Assembly (NCBI GenBank): GCA_019510305.1
Contig: JAEKKN010000017.1
Coordinates: 310,001-374,000 of the forward strand
Length of the DNA: 64,000 bases
Source: Microbacterium sp.
GTDB taxonomy: Bacteria; Actinomycetota; Actinomycetes; Actinomycetales; Microbacteriaceae
Direction: 5' to 3'
In this document: in pieces, positions 48,601 to 57,603 of the stretch
Position numbering within the stretch: the first letter of the stretch is position 1
Layout: each line of letters starts with the position of its first letter
Notes under the pieces: model-generated
Database searches by the model: none
What the model was told of the DNA's origin: nothing
Seen by the model: only the letters and a program-made list of their open reading frames with translations
Program-made: the position numbers and the translations under genes

Positions 48601-49572
48601 ATGTTCAGACAGCTCCTCCGCAACAGCGTGCTGCGCCGCATCCTCGCAGCCCTCGGCACGCTCCTCGGCGTCGCCGTGTTCGTCTTCCTGATGCTGCGCG
48701 CCATCCCCGGCGACCAGATCAGCTCCGGCCTCGGCACGGAGGCCGCGGCCCTGACCCCGGCTCAGCGCGCCGCCCTCGAGGCGTACTACGGTCTCGACCA
48801 GCCGCTCTTCGTGCAGTTCTTCTCATGGCTCGGCAACATCTTCACCGGCAACCTCGGCTTCTCCTCCCGTGCGCAGACCAGCGTGCTCGACCTCACCGCG
48901 GCGGCGCTGCCCGTCACGTTCGAGCTCGCGATCTTCTCCATCGTCATCGCCCTCCTGATCGGCATCCCGCTTGGAATGCTCTCAGCGTCCAAGCCCGACT
49001 CGATCAGAGACGGCGCCGGCCAGATAGTGGGCCTCGCGGGCCTGTCGATTCCGGCCTTCCTGCTCGGGACCGCGCTGCTCGCGGTGCTCGCCTCGTCGTT
49101 CGGGTTCAACCCCAACGGCCAGGGATTCGCGCACTTCTTCCAGGACCCCGTCCTCAACCTGCAGCAGATGCTGCTGCCCTCCATCGTCCTCGGCTTCGGG
49201 ATCGCCGCCCCCATCATGCGCACCACGCGCACGGCCGTGCTCGAGATCCGCGCCAACGACTTCATCCGCACCGCACGCGCCAAGGGCGTGCCGCCGCGCC
49301 GGCTGCAGTTGCGACACGTGCTCGGCAACGCGCTTGTTCCGATCGTCACGATGACGGGTCTGCAGTTCGGCTACCTGCTGGGCGGGGCTGTCGTCGTCGA
49401 GCAGATCTTCTCCCTCCCGGGCATCGGACGCCAGGTCCTGCTCGGCATCCAGCAGAAGGAGTATGCGCTGGTGCAGAGCACCGTGCTCGTCATCGCGCTC
49501 GCCTTCGTCATCGTCAACCTGCTCACCGACCTGCTCTACCGGGTCATCGATCCCCGGGTGCGTGCCGCATGA
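48601..49572 (+). CDS. Peptide ABC transporter permease (DppB type)
   Basis: A 323-residue permease with about six spans. The N-terminal LRRILAALGTLLGVAVFVFLM, then ALTPAQRAALEAYYGLDQPLFVQFFSW, and the EAA loop region DFIRTARAKGVPPRRLQLRHVLGNALVPI are diagnostic of DppB/OppB. The ATG at 48601 (MFRQLLRNS) is chosen; the GTG at 48547 falls in a hairpin. It couples to the next permease gene by ATGA. Confidence 0.92.
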   Translation: MFRQLLRNSVLRRILAALGTLLGVAVFVFLMLRAIPGDQISSGLGTEAAALTPAQRAALEAYYGLDQPLFVQFFSWLGNIFTGNLGFSSRAQTSVLDLTAAALPVTFELAIFSIVIALLIGIPLGMLSASKPDSIRDGAGQIVGLAGLSIPAFLLGTALLAVLASSFGFNPNGQGFAHFFQDPVLNLQQMLLPSIVLGFGIAAPIMRTTRTAVLEIRANDFIRTARAKGVPPRRLQLRHVLGNALVPIVTMTGLQFGYLLGGAVVVEQIFSLPGIGRQVLLGIQQKEYALVQSTVLVIALAFVIVNLLTDLLYRVIDPRVRAA

Positions 49573-50456
49573 CCGACATCTCGCAGACCCCGACTCTCGC
49601 CCCCGGCGGCGGCAGGACCATCGAGCGCATGCGGCTGCTGCTGCGCAGCCGGAGCGGGCTCGCCGGGCTCGTCATCGTCGTGCTGCTCGCCGCGCTCAGC
49701 CTCGTCTCCGCTTTCGGGATGCTGCCGTTCGACCCGCTTGCGCAGGATCCGCCGTCACGGATGCAGGCTCCGAACGGCGCGCACTGGTTCGGCACCGATC
49801 AGTTCGGTCGCGACGTCTTCGCCCGCGTCGCGGCAGGCGTCGCGAACTCCGCCCTCATCTCCGTGGTCGCCGTCGCCTTCGCGACCGTCGTCGGCACGGT
49901 GTGCGGCCTCGTCGCCGGGTTCTACCGGGGCGTCTCCGACGGCGCCATCACCGCGGTGACGAACGTGCTGTTCGCCTTCCCGCCGCTGCTGCTCGCGCTG
50001 TCCCTGGCCTCTGTGTTCGACCGCAACTGGTTCACGATCGCGGTGGCCATCGCGATCGTCTACGTGCCGATCTTCATCCGCGTCACCCGCGGACCGGTGC
50101 TCTCGCTGCGCGAGGTCGAGTACGTCAAGGCCGCCAAGAGCACCGGCCAGAGCCGCATGGCGACGATGTTCCGCCACGTGCTGCCCAACATCACGTCGAT
50201 CATCATCGTGCAGGTCACGCTGTCGCTGTCCTGGGCGGTGCTCACCGAGGCGTCGCTCAGTTTCCTCGGTCTCGGAACGCCGCCGCCCGCGCCGTCACTG
50301 GGGTCGATGATCTTCGAAGCCCGCACGCTCGTGACCATCGCCCCGTGGACCATGATCGCCCCCGGCGTCGTGGTCGTGCTGCTCGTGGTGGGACTCAACC
50401 TGCTGGGCGACGGCCTGCGCGACAGTCTCGATCCGCGCAACAGGGGAAGGCGATGA
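49569..50456 (+). CDS. Peptide ABC transporter permease (DppC type)
   Basis: A 295-residue permease with about six spans. DppC features are the N-terminal RSRSGLAGLVIVVLLAALSL, HWFGTDQFGRDVFARVAAG, and the EAA loop EVEYVKAAKSTGQSRMATMFRHVLPNI. Start ATG 49569 overlaps the DppB-type stop, and the stop overlaps the murQ start, so transport and sugar-phosphate catabolism are translationally coupled. Confidence 0.92.
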   Translation: MTDISQTPTLAPGGGRTIERMRLLLRSRSGLAGLVIVVLLAALSLVSAFGMLPFDPLAQDPPSRMQAPNGAHWFGTDQFGRDVFARVAAGVANSALISVVAVAFATVVGTVCGLVAGFYRGVSDGAITAVTNVLFAFPPLLLALSLASVFDRNWFTIAVAIAIVYVPIFIRVTRGPVLSLREVEYVKAAKSTGQSRMATMFRHVLPNITSIIIVQVTLSLSWAVLTEASLSFLGLGTPPPAPSLGSMIFEARTLVTIAPWTMIAPGVVVVLLVVGLNLLGDGLRDSLDPRNRGRR

Positions 50457-51358
50457 CCGTGGAGAATCTGAGCACACTGGTGACCGAAGCCAGCGATCCG
50501 CGGTACGCGGATCTCGACCGCATGAGCGTGGCCGAGCTCGCGCAGACCATGAACGACGCTGATGCGACCGTGCCCGCAGCTGTCGGGCGCGCCCTGCCGC
50601 AGATCGTGCCGGCGATCGAGGCCGCGGCCGAGCGAATGTCGCGTGGCGGGCGCCTCATCTACGTGGGAGCCGGCACGCCGGGCCGGATCGGCGTTCTCGA
50701 CGCCTCGGAATGCCCTCCGACCTTCAGCACCCCACCTGAGCTCGTGTTCGCCATCATGGCGGGCGGTACCGGCGCGATCGTGAATCCGGTGGAGGGCGCG
50801 GAGGACGACGCGGATGCCGGCGCCGCCTCCGTCGACCAGGCGGCGATCGGTCCGCTCGACACCGTGATCGGGATCGCTTCCAGCGGGCGTACGCCCTTCG
50901 TGGTCGCCGCGGTGCGCCGAGCCCGCGAGCGCGGGGCACTGACCGTCGGGCTGTCGTGCAACGTCGCAACCGAGCTCAGCGCCGCTGCCGATCACGGCAT
51001 CGAGGTCGAGGTCGGGCCCGAGGTGCTCACCGGCTCGACCCGTCTGAAGTCGGGCACCGCGCAGAAGCTCGTGCTCAACATGTTCTCGACCATCGTCATG
51101 GTGCGCCAGGGCAAGGTCTACGGCAACCTCATGGTCGACGTGAAGGCCACCAACCACAAGCTGCGCGAGCGCGCGATCCGGATGGTGCGGACGATCGCCG
51201 ATGTCGAGCGCGAGGAGGCGGTCCACGCGCTCGACGAGGCGGGGTACGACGTCAAGGTCGCTGCCATCATCCTCCGCCGCGGCGAAGACCTCGCCGCGGC
51301 GACCGCACGACTCACGTCAGCCGAGGGTCGGCTGCGCACCGCACTGGAGGAGGACTGA
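50453..51358 (+). CDS. murQ: N-acetylmuramic acid 6-phosphate etherase
   Basis: A 301-residue cytoplasmic lyase that splits the lactyl ether of MurNAc 6-phosphate to GlcNAc 6-phosphate and D-lactate. The SIS domain is complete: RLIYVGAGTPGRIGVLDASECPPTF (catalytic Glu86), MAGGTGAIVNPVEGAEDD, IGIASSGRTPFVVAAVR, and TGSTRLKSGTAQKLVLNMFST. The C-terminal three-helix region contains NLMVDVKATNHKLRERA. It overlaps its neighbours on both sides. Placement with AnmK gives the classical recycling pair, AnmK making the MurQ substrate. Confidence 0.95.
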   Translation: MTVENLSTLVTEASDPRYADLDRMSVAELAQTMNDADATVPAAVGRALPQIVPAIEAAAERMSRGGRLIYVGAGTPGRIGVLDASECPPTFSTPPELVFAIMAGGTGAIVNPVEGAEDDADAGAASVDQAAIGPLDTVIGIASSGRTPFVVAAVRRARERGALTVGLSCNVATELSAAADHGIEVEVGPEVLTGSTRLKSGTAQKLVLNMFSTIVMVRQGKVYGNLMVDVKATNHKLRERAIRMVRTIADVEREEAVHALDEAGYDVKVAAIILRRGEDLAAATARLTSAEGRLRTALEED

Positions 51359-52530
51359 TGCGCGTTCTCGGGCTCATCTCGGGCACATCGCACGACGGGA
51401 TCGACGCGGCAGTCGTCGACTTCATCGAAGAAGACGGACAGCTCACCGGCGCGGTGCTCGCCGCGACCAGCGTGCCCTACGCCCCCGAGCTGCGGGCGCG
51501 ACTGATCGCCGCGCTCCCACCTGCGCAGACCACGCTCGCCGAGGTGTGCGAGCTCGACACGCTCATCGGCCGGGCGTTCGCCGAGGTCGCAGCAGACGTG
51601 GCGGCGCAGGCCGGCGGCGTGGATGCGGTGTGCTCGCACGGCCAGACCGTCTATCACTGGGTCGACGGCGCGCACGCACTCGGAACCCTGCAGATCGGCC
51701 AGCCGGCGTGGATCGCCGAACGGGTCGGCGCGCCGGTCGTCTCAGACATCCGCATCCGCGACATCACGGCGGGCGGCCACGGCGCGCCGCTCGTGTCGTT
51801 CCTCGACGAGCTGCTGCTGCGCTCCCATGCGGGCACCGCGGCGGCCCTCAACCTCGGCGGCATCTCGAACATGACGGTGGTCGGGCCCGGCGGCCTCATC
51901 GCCTACGACATCGGCCCCGCCAACGCGCTGGTCGACGCCGTGATCGTCGAGCACGAGCTCAACCCGCTCGGCTATGACGACGACGCCGGCATCGCCCGCA
52001 CGGGGGCGGTCGACGAGCCTCTGCTCGAGACTCTCCTCGCCGACCCGTACTACGCGCTCACCCCGCCGAAGAGCACGGGCAAGGAGCACTTCCACCTGGG
52101 CTACGTGCACGAGCACCTCGCCGCACAGGGACGGGAGATCCCGGTCGCAGATCTCGTGCGCACGCTGACCGAGCTGACGGTGCGCACCGTCGCCCGTGAC
52201 GTGCGCGCAGCCGGCATCGGCTTCCTCGCGATCTCCGGGGGCGGATGCCGCAACCCCCTCATCCTCGACGGTCTTCGAGCGGCGCTCCCCGAGACCGAGG
52301 TCGTTCTGGCCGACGAGCTGGGCGCGCCCGCCGACAGCAAGGAGGCGATCCTGCTCGCGCTGATCGGCTGGTGCACGCTGCACGGAGTGCCGGCGATCGT
52401 CCCCGGGGGCACGGGAGCACGCGAGCCGCGCATCCTCGGCACCATCACGCCGGGCGTCGGGCCCCTTGTGCTGCCGGCGCCCCTGGGCGGCATCGCGGCT
52501 CTGACCCTGACGGCGGCATCGGCATCATGA
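51358..52530 (+). CDS. anmK: 1,6-anhydro-N-acetylmuramic acid kinase
   Basis: A 390-residue kinase that opens and phosphorylates anhydro-MurNAc to MurNAc 6-phosphate, the MurQ substrate. Landmarks are ISGTSHDGIDAAVVDF, CSHGQTVYHW, TLQIGQPAWIAE, SDIRIRDITAGGHGAPL, NLGGISNMT, IGPANALVDAVI and the ATP-region AISGGGCRNPLIL. ATG 51358 shares one base with the murQ stop (TGATG). Anhydro-MurNAc arises from lytic transglycosylases, so its presence implies uptake or turnover of anhydro-muropeptides. Confidence 0.94.
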   Translation: MRVLGLISGTSHDGIDAAVVDFIEEDGQLTGAVLAATSVPYAPELRARLIAALPPAQTTLAEVCELDTLIGRAFAEVAADVAAQAGGVDAVCSHGQTVYHWVDGAHALGTLQIGQPAWIAERVGAPVVSDIRIRDITAGGHGAPLVSFLDELLLRSHAGTAAALNLGGISNMTVVGPGGLIAYDIGPANALVDAVIVEHELNPLGYDDDAGIARTGAVDEPLLETLLADPYYALTPPKSTGKEHFHLGYVHEHLAAQGREIPVADLVRTLTELTVRTVARDVRAAGIGFLAISGGGCRNPLILDGLRAALPETEVVLADELGAPADSKEAILLALIGWCTLHGVPAIVPGGTGAREPRILGTITPGVGPLVLPAPLGGIAALTLTAASAS

Positions 52531-53015
52531 CCATCGAGGTGCGCCGCGCGACCCCGGACGACCTGTCCGGGGTGCTCGGCGTGTTCCTCGGATGCTGGCG
52601 CGAGAGCTATCGTGGCATCCTCCCGGATGCGGCGATCGAGGCGATGACCGACGAGCGTGCGCGGGCGCTGTGGGCGAGAGTGCTCGCGGACGACGAGGGC
52701 GAGGTGCACGTCGCGGAGCGCGAAGGGACGATTCTGGGGCTCACCCGCTTCGCCTGCACGGCGGACCGGGGCGCCGTGCACTCGCTGTACGTGTCGCCGC
52801 AGGCGCACGGCGGCGGTGTCGGCCGTCTGCTGCTGACTTCTGCTGTCGAGGCCCTGGTGGCCGCCGGTGCACGGTCTGCCGTGCTGTGGGTGTTCGCGGC
52901 CAACGCTCCTTCGATCGGGTTCTACGAGGCGCAGGGGTGGAGTGCCGACGGCGCCACCAGAACGCAGCCCGAGTTCGGGGAGCCGGAGCAGCGGATGCGC
53001 AGGGAGCTGCCATGA
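52527..53015 (+). CDS. GNAT family N-acetyltransferase
   Basis: A 162-residue acetyltransferase fold. Key segments are VRRATPDDLSGVLGVFLGCWRESYRGIL, the acetyl-CoA strand AVHSLYVSPQAHGGGVGRLLLTSAVE, and VLWVFAANAPSIGFYEAQGW. The substrate is unknown. ATGA overlaps with anmK before and with the epimerase after, so it belongs to the muropeptide operon. It could acetylate an amino sugar or a peptide amine derived from murein, but this is inference. Confidence 0.88.
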   Translation: MTIEVRRATPDDLSGVLGVFLGCWRESYRGILPDAAIEAMTDERARALWARVLADDEGEVHVAEREGTILGLTRFACTADRGAVHSLYVSPQAHGGGVGRLLLTSAVEALVAAGARSAVLWVFAANAPSIGFYEAQGWSADGATRTQPEFGEPEQRMRRELP

Positions 53016-54154
53016 GCGTGGTCGACCGTCTGCGCGTGCTGCGCGTGTCGTCTCCGCTCGTGCGCCCGTTCGTGACAAACGTGCGCCGCGTCGACGCGCT
53101 CGACGTCGTCCTGATCGAGGCGACCGATTCCGACGGGCGCCGCGGGTGGGGAGAGGCAGCGATCAGCTGGCGGGTCACAGGGGAGAGCCCCGAGAGCGTC
53201 GCGGCTGTCGTGGCCGGTCCGTTCGCCGATGTCGTGCTCGGCGCCGGCGTAGAAGATGCCGACCGTCGTCTCGCCGGGGCGGCGTGGGGGAACGCGGCGG
53301 CTCGCAGCGCGATGGAATGCGCGCTCGTGGACCTCGCGGCGCAGGCGCGAGGGATCCCGCTGTCCGTCGCGCTGGCCGAGGACGCGTACCGTGCCCCGTC
53401 ATCCGCGCCGCCCATCCGCATCCGGACCGACATGACGCTGTCTGCCGGCCTGCCCGACGATCTCGCCGTGCAGGCGGCAGCGCACGTCGCAGCCGGATTC
53501 CGCTGCCTCAAGACGAAGGTCTCGGCCGACACCGACGCGCTCGCAGGACTTCGCGCGGTCCGCGCCGCGGTGGGCGAGGGGATCGCGCTGCGCGTCGACG
53601 CGAATCAGGCGTGGGATGCGGCGACGGCGATCGCCGTCATCCGCTCTTGCGAGGACGCCGGCCTCGGGCTCGATCTCGTCGAGCAGCCGGTGCCGGCCGG
53701 CGACCTCGACGGTCTCGCTCGTGTCGTCGCGGCCGTCGAGACACCGATCATGGCCGACGAATCCGTGCGGACCGCGGCCGATGTGCGCGCCATCGCCGAA
53801 CGGGGTGCGGCACACATCGTCAACATCAAGTTCGCCAAGACCGGTGGCCCAGCAGAGGCGAGACGCGCGGCGCTCACTGCACGCGAGCACGGACTCGACG
53901 TCGTCTTCGGCTGCATGATGGAGTCCGCCGTGGGCGTGACCGCGGCAGTTCACCTCGCGGCCGCGCTCTCGCCCGAAGGGATCCACGATCTCGACGCCGC
54001 GCTCTGGCTGCGGCGCTCTCCGGTCGTCGGCGGCATCCGCTCCGCCGCAGATCAGCTCGTGCTCGGCGACGTCGTGGGGATCGGCGTCGCCGGGCTCGAC
54101 TCCGACGTCGACGCCGATGTGCTCGTCGACATCCGCGCGGGGGTGCGCGTATGA
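53012..54154 (+). CDS. Dipeptide epimerase (L-Ala-D/L-Glu type, enolase superfamily)
   Basis: A 380-residue enolase-superfamily enzyme. The N-terminal capping domain leads into the barrel with RIRTDMTLSAG, the K-x-K pair in CLKTKVS, RVDANQAW (first metal Asp), LVEQP (Glu), ADES (Asp), NIKFAKTGG (second Lys), GCMMESAVG and the Asp-x-Asp of IHDLDAALWL, a set typical of Ala-Glu epimerases. It would convert L-Ala-D-Glu, from murein peptide, to L-Ala-L-Glu for ordinary peptidases. Embedded with overlaps between the GNAT and serine hydrolase genes. Confidence 0.88.
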   Translation: MSVVDRLRVLRVSSPLVRPFVTNVRRVDALDVVLIEATDSDGRRGWGEAAISWRVTGESPESVAAVVAGPFADVVLGAGVEDADRRLAGAAWGNAAARSAMECALVDLAAQARGIPLSVALAEDAYRAPSSAPPIRIRTDMTLSAGLPDDLAVQAAAHVAAGFRCLKTKVSADTDALAGLRAVRAAVGEGIALRVDANQAWDAATAIAVIRSCEDAGLGLDLVEQPVPAGDLDGLARVVAAVETPIMADESVRTAADVRAIAERGAAHIVNIKFAKTGGPAEARRAALTAREHGLDVVFGCMMESAVGVTAAVHLAAALSPEGIHDLDAALWLRRSPVVGGIRSAADQLVLGDVVGIGVAGLDSDVDADVLVDIRAGVRV

Positions 54155-55239
54155 GCGCCGCAGATGCCGTCGAGGTCGTTCTCGCACACCCGTCGGCTCC
54201 CCTCGGCGCAGTCGCCGGGATCGCCTCCGCGCACGAGAACTCCGTGTCAGCGGGCGGATCGGCCTCGCTCGACGGCAGGGCTGTGACGACCGAGACGGCG
54301 TTCGACCTGGCCTCGGTGACCAAGGTCGCGGCGACGACGACGATGATCCTGCGCCTCGTCGCCCAGGGCGCCCTCGCCCTCGATGACACCGTGGCGCGTG
54401 TCCTGCCCGGCACGTCGTGCGCGCCCGAGACCACGATGCGCGACCTCCTGCAGCACCGGGCCGGGCTGTGGGAATGGCAGCCGCTCTATCTGTTCGACGA
54501 TGCTGCGTCTTCGACGATCGACGCGCTCCCTCTGAGATACCCGCCTGGGCACGAGCGCCACTACTCCGACCTCGGCTTCATGCTGCTGGGCCGCATCATC
54601 GCCCGGGTCGTGGGCACCTCGCTCGACGCCGCCTTCGAGTCGCTGGTCGCGAAGCCCCTGGGCCTCAGCCGCACGGGCTTCGGGCGTGCGGTCGGACCCG
54701 TCGCAGCCAGCGCCCTCGGGGACGCCGCGGAACGCCGGATGGTCGAGACCGGGAAGCCCTATCCGGTGCTGACGCCGCGCCGCGACTTCCCCTGGCGCGA
54801 GCATGAGATCGTCGGCGACGTCGATGACGGCAACTGCGCACACGCGTTCGACGGCGTCGCCGGCCACGCCGGGCTGTTCTCGACCGTCGGCGACCTGCTC
54901 GCGCTGGGCTCCGCCCTCGCTCGTCCGCACGAGCATCCGGAGCTCTGGTCGGTCGAGTCCATTGCGGAGTTCTTCCGTGACGGCCCCGACCCCGGGCAGG
55001 CACTGGGCTGGCGCAGCGACCGCGTGCACATCGACGGTCGGCCAGAGCGGATGCTGTGGCATCCGGGCTTCACGGGGTGCGCCTTCGGCGTCATCCCCGG
55101 CGCCGGCGCGTCGATCGTGCTGCTCACCAACCGCCTCTTCGCCGCCGACCCCGTGACGACCGAGGTCCTGTGGCGTGCGGCCCTCCCTGAGATCCTCGGC
55201 CCGCAGGGCCGCCCCGACGAAGGAACGAGAACACCATGA
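54151..55239 (+). CDS. Beta-lactamase-fold serine hydrolase (YbbE-like)
   Basis: A 362-residue serine hydrolase of the class C beta-lactamase/esterase fold. The S-x-x-K motif is SVTK in AFDLASVTKVAATTTMILR; the Tyr motif is YSD in HYSDLGFMLLGRIIA; and AGHAGLFSTVGDL is the third region. No signal peptide, so cytoplasmic. A YbbE-type protein of the same fold lies in the B. subtilis murQ operon, which supports a murein-related D-aminopeptidase or esterase role. Overlaps the epimerase and ATPase genes by 4 bp. Confidence 0.85.
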   Translation: MSAADAVEVVLAHPSAPLGAVAGIASAHENSVSAGGSASLDGRAVTTETAFDLASVTKVAATTTMILRLVAQGALALDDTVARVLPGTSCAPETTMRDLLQHRAGLWEWQPLYLFDDAASSTIDALPLRYPPGHERHYSDLGFMLLGRIIARVVGTSLDAAFESLVAKPLGLSRTGFGRAVGPVAASALGDAAERRMVETGKPYPVLTPRRDFPWREHEIVGDVDDGNCAHAFDGVAGHAGLFSTVGDLLALGSALARPHEHPELWSVESIAEFFRDGPDPGQALGWRSDRVHIDGRPERMLWHPGFTGCAFGVIPGAGASIVLLTNRLFAADPVTTEVLWRAALPEILGPQGRPDEGTRTP

Positions 55240-56861
55240 CCACCGATCCCGTCCTGAGCATCAGCGGCCTCGCCGTCGCCTTCCGCACCGGCGGAGAGCT
55301 CGTCACCGCGATCAGCGACATCAGCATCGACGTCGCCGCGGGTGAGACGGTCGCGATCGTCGGCGAATCCGGATCCGGCAAGTCGACCACCGCAGCCGCG
55401 GTCAACCGACTGCTGCCGGAGAACGGCGTGATCACGGCGGGTCGCATCCGCTTCGACGGTCGCGAGCTCACTGAGCTCGGCGAGAACGCGATGGTGTCCC
55501 TGCGCGGTGCGGGGATCGGCCTCGTCCCGCAGGATCCGATGTCGAACCTGAACCCGCTGATGCGCGTCGGGGCGCAGATCGGCGAGGCTCTCGAGGTGCA
55601 CGGGCACACCTCTGGGGCAAAGACGGCGGAGCGGGTCGTCGAGCTGCTCGAGATGGTGGGCATCTCCGACGCCGCGAACCGTGCCCGCCAGTACCCGCAC
55701 GAGTTCTCCGGAGGCATGCGTCAGCGCGTGCTGATCGCGATGGGCCTCGCCTGCCGCCCGAAGCTCCTGATCGCCGACGAGCCCACCTCCGCCCTCGACG
55801 TCACAGTGCAGCGTCGGATCCTCGACCAACTCGACGAGCTGACCGGCGAACTCGGCACCGCTGTGTTCCTGATCACCCACGATCTCGCGCTCGCCGCGGA
55901 ACGCGCCGACCGGATCGTCGTGATGTTCCGCGGCAGGATCGTAGAGGAGGGGACCTCGGAGGAGGTGCTCGGCAATCCCCGGCACGAGTACACGAAGCAG
56001 CTCATCGCCGCAGCTCCCAGCCTCGCGTCGCGACGCGATCAGCGCGACCGACCGGAGCGCCACGACGCGACGCCGTTCGTCGAGGTGCGGGATCTGCGCA
56101 AGGAGTTCGCGCTGCGGTCGCCCAAGGCGGGAGAGCCCCAGACGTTCACCGCGGTCGACGGGGTGAGCTTCACGATCGCGCGCGGCACGACCGTCTCGAT
56201 CGTCGGGGAGTCGGGGTCAGGCAAGTCCACCACGGCGAACATGGTGCTCGGTCTCGAGGATGCCACTTCGGGGTCGATCCTGTTCGACGGCGTCGACCTC
56301 ACCGGCCTTCGCCGTCGGGAGCTGTTCGCCCTGCGCCGCAGAGTGCAGCCCGTGTTCCAGAACCCGTACGCATCGCTCGACCCGCGCTACACCGTCGCGG
56401 AGTCTATCGCCGAGCCCTTGCGGGTGCACCGCGTCGGCACGGCGGAGAGCAGGCGCGCACGCGTGCGTGAGCTCCTCGAACAGGTCGCACTGCCCGCCGC
56501 GATGGGCGAGCGGTTGCCGCACGAGCTGTCTGGCGGTCAGCGTCAGCGGGTCGCGATCGCTCGGGCCCTCGCGCTGGAGCCGGAGCTGGTCGTGCTCGAC
56601 GAGGCCGTCTCAGCGCTGGACGTGCTGGTGCAGGCGCAGATTCTCGAGCTCCTGGGCGAGCTGCAGTCGCGTCTCGGGCTCAGCTATCTGTTCATCAGCC
56701 ACGACCTCGCGGTCGTGCGGATGATCTCCGACGAGGTGCACGTGATGCAGCGCGGAGTCATCGTCGAGAGCGGCACGCCGGAGCGGCTCTTCGACGACCC
56801 GCAGCACCCCTACACGCGCGAGCTGCTCGCCGCGATCCCGGGGGCGTCGCTGGCGTCATGA
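55236..56861 (+). CDS. Peptide ABC transporter, two fused ATPase domains (DppD-DppF type)
   Basis: A 541-residue protein with two complete ABC domains. Domain 1: Walker A GESGSGKSTTAAAV, signature FSGGMRQRVLIAMG, Walker B LLIADEPTSALDV, switch THDLALA. Domain 2, from about residue 285: Walker A GESGSGKSTTANMV, signature LSGGQRQRVAIARA, Walker B LVVLDEAVSALDV (Ala in place of Pro after Glu), switch SHDLAVV. Energises the DppB/DppC-type permeases earlier in the operon; the single fused chain replaces separate DppD and DppF. Last gene of the operon. Confidence 0.94.
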   Translation: MTTDPVLSISGLAVAFRTGGELVTAISDISIDVAAGETVAIVGESGSGKSTTAAAVNRLLPENGVITAGRIRFDGRELTELGENAMVSLRGAGIGLVPQDPMSNLNPLMRVGAQIGEALEVHGHTSGAKTAERVVELLEMVGISDAANRARQYPHEFSGGMRQRVLIAMGLACRPKLLIADEPTSALDVTVQRRILDQLDELTGELGTAVFLITHDLALAAERADRIVVMFRGRIVEEGTSEEVLGNPRHEYTKQLIAAAPSLASRRDQRDRPERHDATPFVEVRDLRKEFALRSPKAGEPQTFTAVDGVSFTIARGTTVSIVGESGSGKSTTANMVLGLEDATSGSILFDGVDLTGLRRRELFALRRRVQPVFQNPYASLDPRYTVAESIAEPLRVHRVGTAESRRARVRELLEQVALPAAMGERLPHELSGGQRQRVAIARALALEPELVVLDEAVSALDVLVQAQILELLGELQSRLGLSYLFISHDLAVVRMISDEVHVMQRGVIVESGTPERLFDDPQHPYTRELLAAIPGASLAS

Positions 56862-56863
56862 CC

Positions 56864-57034
56864 TCAGGGGCGTCGGTCGTCGTCGTCCCAGGGGCCTTCC
56901 CACCAGCCGGCGCGACCGTCGGACTCGTCTCCGCGGCCGCGACGGCGTGAGCCCACGAATCGCGCGATCATCACGATGAGCGAGGTCACGAGGCTCAGGG
57001 TGACGACGAGGAACAGCAGGTCGTTCTGGCTCAT
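56864..57034 (-). CDS. Small single-span membrane protein
   Basis: A 56-residue protein with one N-terminal span (LLFLVVTLSLVTSLIVMIARFV) and an Arg- and Asp-rich hydrophilic tail (SRRRGRGDESDGR, ending WEGPWDDDDRRP). No family recognised. ATG 57034 overlaps the stop of the YdeI-like gene, so it is translated with it. Its stop lies 3 bases beyond the convergent ABC ATPase gene. Confidence 0.55.
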   Translation of the reverse strand: MSQNDLLFLVVTLSLVTSLIVMIARFVGSRRRGRGDESDGRAGWWEGPWDDDDRRP

Positions 57035-57600
57035 GGCCGCGTGCCTTCTGCGGCATCCGCCACGATCTTCGCGATGCGCGCCGCGCGGGTCTCCGCCCGC
57101 TTGGCCATGGCGATGTGCGTGAGGCCGAGCTTCTTGACCGACTTCGGGAAGGCGTCCCAGTTCGTGCGCGCCGCGGGCAGGGCGTCGAGCGCCTGCGCGA
57201 ACTCGGGCGGCTCGATCCCGGCCTCCGGGCCGTCGAGCACCTCCCAGGCTCCGTTGGCCTTGGCGACGTCGAGCGCACGGATGCCGGCCGGCGCCAGCAG
57301 CCCCGCGGCCTCGAGCTCGGCGATGCGCGCCTTGTTGGTCGCGGCCCAGCCGCTCGACGGGCGCCGAGGAGAGAACCACTGCCCGACCGTCTGATCGTCG
57401 AAGGTGCGCACAGGGCCGTCGATCCAGCCGAAGCAGAGCGCCTGGCGCACGGCGTCTTCATAGCCGACGCCGACGTTCGTGTTGCCGCGCACGCTCAGCA
57501 GCCACACACCCGCGGTGCGTGCGTGGTTCTCGTCGAGCCAGGCGCGCCAGGCCGCGGCATCCGCTGCCCGCACCCGCTCACCTTCATCGAGAATGCCCAC
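57031..57600 (-). CDS. YdeI/OmpD-associated family protein
   Basis: A 189-residue cytoplasmic protein of the YdeI family. Typical segments are AAAWRAWLDENHARTAGVWLL, the YEDAVRQALCFGWIDG motif, WFSPRRPSSGWAATNKARI, and the C-terminal FAQALDALPAARTNWDAFPKSVKKLGL. The family is linked to peptide stress and bacteriocin-protection phenotypes but biochemical function is unknown. GTG 57600; overlaps the small membrane protein gene. Confidence 0.85.
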   Translation of the reverse strand: MGILDEGERVRAADAAAWRAWLDENHARTAGVWLLSVRGNTNVGVGYEDAVRQALCFGWIDGPVRTFDDQTVGQWFSPRRPSSGWAATNKARIAELEAAGLLAPAGIRALDVAKANGAWEVLDGPEAGIEPPEFAQALDALPAARTNWDAFPKSVKKLGLTHIAMAKRAETRAARIAKIVADAAEGTRP

Positions 57601-57603
57601 TCG

